A DNA stretch of 25,000 bases from contig CAUYUJ010003692.1 of NCBI GenBank assembly GCA_963575745.1, positions 177,501 through 202,500 of the forward strand, in the 5' to 3' direction. The translations under genes were made by a program, and so were the position numbers. The notes beneath the pieces were generated by a model, which saw only the letters and a list, made by a program, of their open reading frames with translations, searched no databases and was not told the DNA's origin. This document shows, one piece after another, positions 23,440 to 25,000 of the stretch (positions within the stretch are counted from its first letter, which is position 1; every line of letters starts with the position of its first letter). The DNA comes from Prorocentrum cordatum (taxonomy: Eukaryota > Sar > Dinophyceae > Prorocentrales > Prorocentraceae).

Positions 23440-23530
23440 GCAGCACCCGAAGCGTGGGGGGCGGGGGAGTGGCCGGCGCGTCGCGCCGGAACTCGGTGGG
23501 CCAGAGCCGGCGGAGCGGCACGCCATTCCA
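23440..23530 (-). repeat. GTCGCGCCGGAACTCGGTGGGCC repeat, copy 2
   Basis: Partner of 17986-18086. On the minus strand it reads ELWNGVPLRRLWPTEFRRDA then PATPPPPTLR. Copies differ by substitutions that mostly keep L, R, W, P, T and RRDA. Confidence 0.55.
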
Positions 23531-23828
23531 GAGCTCCCGACCGTACGGTGAGAGCAGTGGATATGGAACCGCTAGATGAATAAGGAGCCCAGGGTCTGGA
23601 AGCTGGTGGAACCCCAACCGTAGACTGGCAATGGATATCACCACCGCTCTGATCAGACAAAGACTCCCCCAGGCTCTGAAGCCTCCTGGGCCCACTCCAC
23701 CAGCAACGCCCCCACCCTACTTTCAGCGTCTCGGGTGGTGGGGCTCGGGTCTTGACGGCATGGCGCTGGGTCTGCAGCGTAGGGTCTCCGGGCGACGGCG
23801 ACGACGACGGCGACGCCGACGAGCGGGA
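23531..23828. other. No gene recognised; CGACGG triplet run
   Basis: Mixed sequence ending in a short degenerate CGACGG/GACGAC run (23790-23822). Confidence 0.35.
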
Positions 23829-23998
23829 GCGGCCAAGAGGGGGGTGTCCAAGAAGGGGGGGTGCACATCATTGCCGGCGGCATGTGCGCGGCCCAGCGGG
23901 GGGGCCGGGACCGTATCGAAACAAGAAGAGGCGCCATGACATCTGGGGAGATATCCTGGCCCCCGCGCCATGATATCCACCCCCACCCCCAGTCATCA
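23829..23998 (+). repeat. GGCCAAGAGGGGGG / GCCGGCGGCATGTG repeat, copy 2
   Basis: GCGGCCAAGAGGGGGGTGTC, CAAGAAGGGGGGG, GCCGGCGGCATGTGCGCGGC, GCGCCATGACATCTGGGGA, CCCCCAGTCAT. In copy 1 the repeat is followed by MITE end A; here it is not, so this is the unoccupied form. Confidence 0.8.
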
Positions 23999-24231
23999 CC
24001 CCCCTCTGTTTCCGCCCCCGAGACGGCGAAGGCCCCGCCCGCCCCCCCGGGCCTGCGAAGGCCCCGCCGCCTGCGGCCGCTGGGCGCGGGCCCCCCGCGG
24101 CCGCGGCAGCCTCCGGCGCGCGCGGCGGCGGCGGCGGGCGGGCCTCCAGCGCCTTGCGGGAGAGGGCGAGAGGCGGCTCCCCCCGCGCGCCTCTCGCCGC
24201 CCACGGGCAGCCCCGCCGCGGGCCCTCTCCC
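23999..24231. other. Very GC-rich segment, possible minus-strand exon
   Basis: All minus frames are open. One reads GEPPLALSRKALEARPPPPP, another LRERARGGAARGRREARGG. It lies just left of a GGAGTAGATGGGG-family element, as does the accepted exon at 16556-16780, but no W motif or good splice site was seen. Confidence 0.25.
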
Positions 24232-24455
24232 GCAGATGGGGGTCCGGGCAGGTGGCGTCGGAGGGTCGCGCCGCACCGCCGAGGCATCGCTGGCGCATCG
24301 CCGGCGCATCGGCGGCGTGGGCGATGCCTGGACGCCGTCGGCGCAGAGAGGGTCGGGCTCCACATCGAGCCGCACCGGCGATGCGTCGGCGGAGCATCGG
24401 CGATGCGGCGTGAGTCTCCGACCACGTCTACTCGTGCTCCATCTGCGAGGCCTAG
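24232..24455. mobile_element. GGAGTAGATGGGGTCGGAGG-family TIR element, diverged copy 3
   Basis: Left CGCAGATGGGGGTCCGGGCA, GGTGGCGTCGGAGGGTCGCG; right reversed TAGGCCTCGCAGATGGAGCA, GAGTAGACGTGGTCGGAGAC. The interior has the same ATCGGCGATG words. More substitutions than copies 1 and 2. Confidence 0.75.
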
Positions 24456-24895
24456 AGTCGTCGTCCGCTCCCCGCTCTGCGCTCGTGTCCTCGTCCCCAT
24501 CGTCGCCCTCCGAATCTCGTGGGCCCGTTCCGGCGATTCTAGAACGCTTTTGGCCCGTGAGGACCCCTGTTATTGATGGCGGGGTGCTTTTATTGCTCGT
24601 GGCCGCTTGACCTGGACTCAACGCGGAAACGTCGGTGCGGATCTTTGTCATCGCTGGTCACCGCCAACTCGCGGATCACCAAAACCCCGCGACATCTTGG
24701 CCCCACAGGCCTCGGAAAAAAACGAATGAACAAGCGTGCCAAATTCATCGGCCTGTGCCCCCCCCCCAATGATCAAGCTTGGCGGTGGGTTGAATGAGCT
24801 GCACTGCGACCGCAGTCTCCCCCACGCGTACCAACTTTGAATCGGGCAAAGAGGGCGAGCGTCCACCGCTCGGCGGCGGGCGCGGGGGGGAAATG
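24456..24895. other. No gene recognised
   Basis: Mixed sequence. A minus frame beginning at 24651 (MTKIRTDVSALSPGQAATSN) has an acidic patch EGDDGDEDTSAERGADDD but runs straight into the TIR element at 24455, so it is not supported as it stands. Confidence 0.3.
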
Positions 24896-24916
24896 AGAAG
24901 GGGCGGGACTTCCGAG

Positions 24917-25000
24917 GCTTCTGAGAAGTTTCCAGACTTCTGAGAGGGCTTCTGAGAAGTTCAGTCTGTATTCGAAATAGGCTAAGGAGACCTCTCAGAA
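24917..25000. repeat. Short TTCTGAGAA repeats at window end
   Basis: CTTCTGAGAAGTT occurs at 24918 and 24949, with variant ACTTCTGAGAGGG between and CTCTCAGAA at the end. Each unit is nearly self-complementary (AACTTCTCAGAAG). The array may continue outside the window. Confidence 0.7.

Noticed and set aside
23653-24651. 332-codon minus frame with an acidic N-terminal part
   Set aside because: It runs through a TIR element (24232-24455) and a dispersed repeat (23829-23998), so it cannot be one coding unit.
1-25000. rRNA, tRNA, riboswitch, promoter or polyadenylation sites
   Set aside because: No stretch was recognised with enough support by eye; short promoter-like words in this GC- and repeat-biased DNA are not informative.

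Overview
This window looks like nuclear DNA of a GC-rich protist with a large, repeat-rich genome. A dinoflagellate is the best guess. That guess is inference: coding pieces are short, GC-ending at third codon positions and separated by multi-kilobase introns; at least one apparent intron reads best with a non-canonical GA...AG border; and there are many short terminal-inverted-repeat (TIR) elements, some exactly at exon borders. No marker gene, rRNA, tRNA or intact spliced-leader gene was recognised. There are no bacterial operons. Most long open frames are by-products of stop-poor repeats.

The main gene signal is on the minus strand. A chain of exon-like blocks runs from right to left: 20350-20113, 16780-16556, perhaps 15927-15739, 8526-8368 plus 8107-8063, 7880-7701, 4349 to about 2871, and 2314-2163. 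Several encode tryptophan-rich alanine/arginine helices (cores such as ALAAWRQAA and WVFAEWRQ) that resemble the centrin-binding repeats of SFI1-type proteins. Most blocks start right after AG and are in phase 0, so they may be one gene longer than 18 kb. Two blocks (7.8 kb and 8.45 kb) are near-identical exon duplicates.

Layout: 1-800 CCAAGAGG-type low-complexity repeat; 975-1850 ATC microsatellite; 2163-4349 exons, with a 200-bp TIR element abutting one of them; 4586-6562 a 90-bp satellite (22 copies) inside a putative intron; 7701-8526 duplicated exons, one interrupted by a TIR element with 26-bp flanking repeats; 8.7-15.3 kb dispersed repeats, minisatellites and microsatellites; 15.7-16.8 kb exons and repeats; 17.2-24.5 kb a dense mosaic of at least five short TIR families with nested insertions, target-site duplications and a tandem segmental duplication.

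The most interesting result is a set of insertions flanked by unusually long (about 25-30 bp) direct repeats. In three unrelated cases the repeat carries an AG|GA step where a precise GA-AG excision would restore the uninterrupted sequence. In one case this rejoins an open reading frame whose paralogous exon lacks the insertion. I read these as candidate intron-generating (introner-like) elements. No search or alignment program was run, so coordinates of exon borders and repeat edges are by eye.
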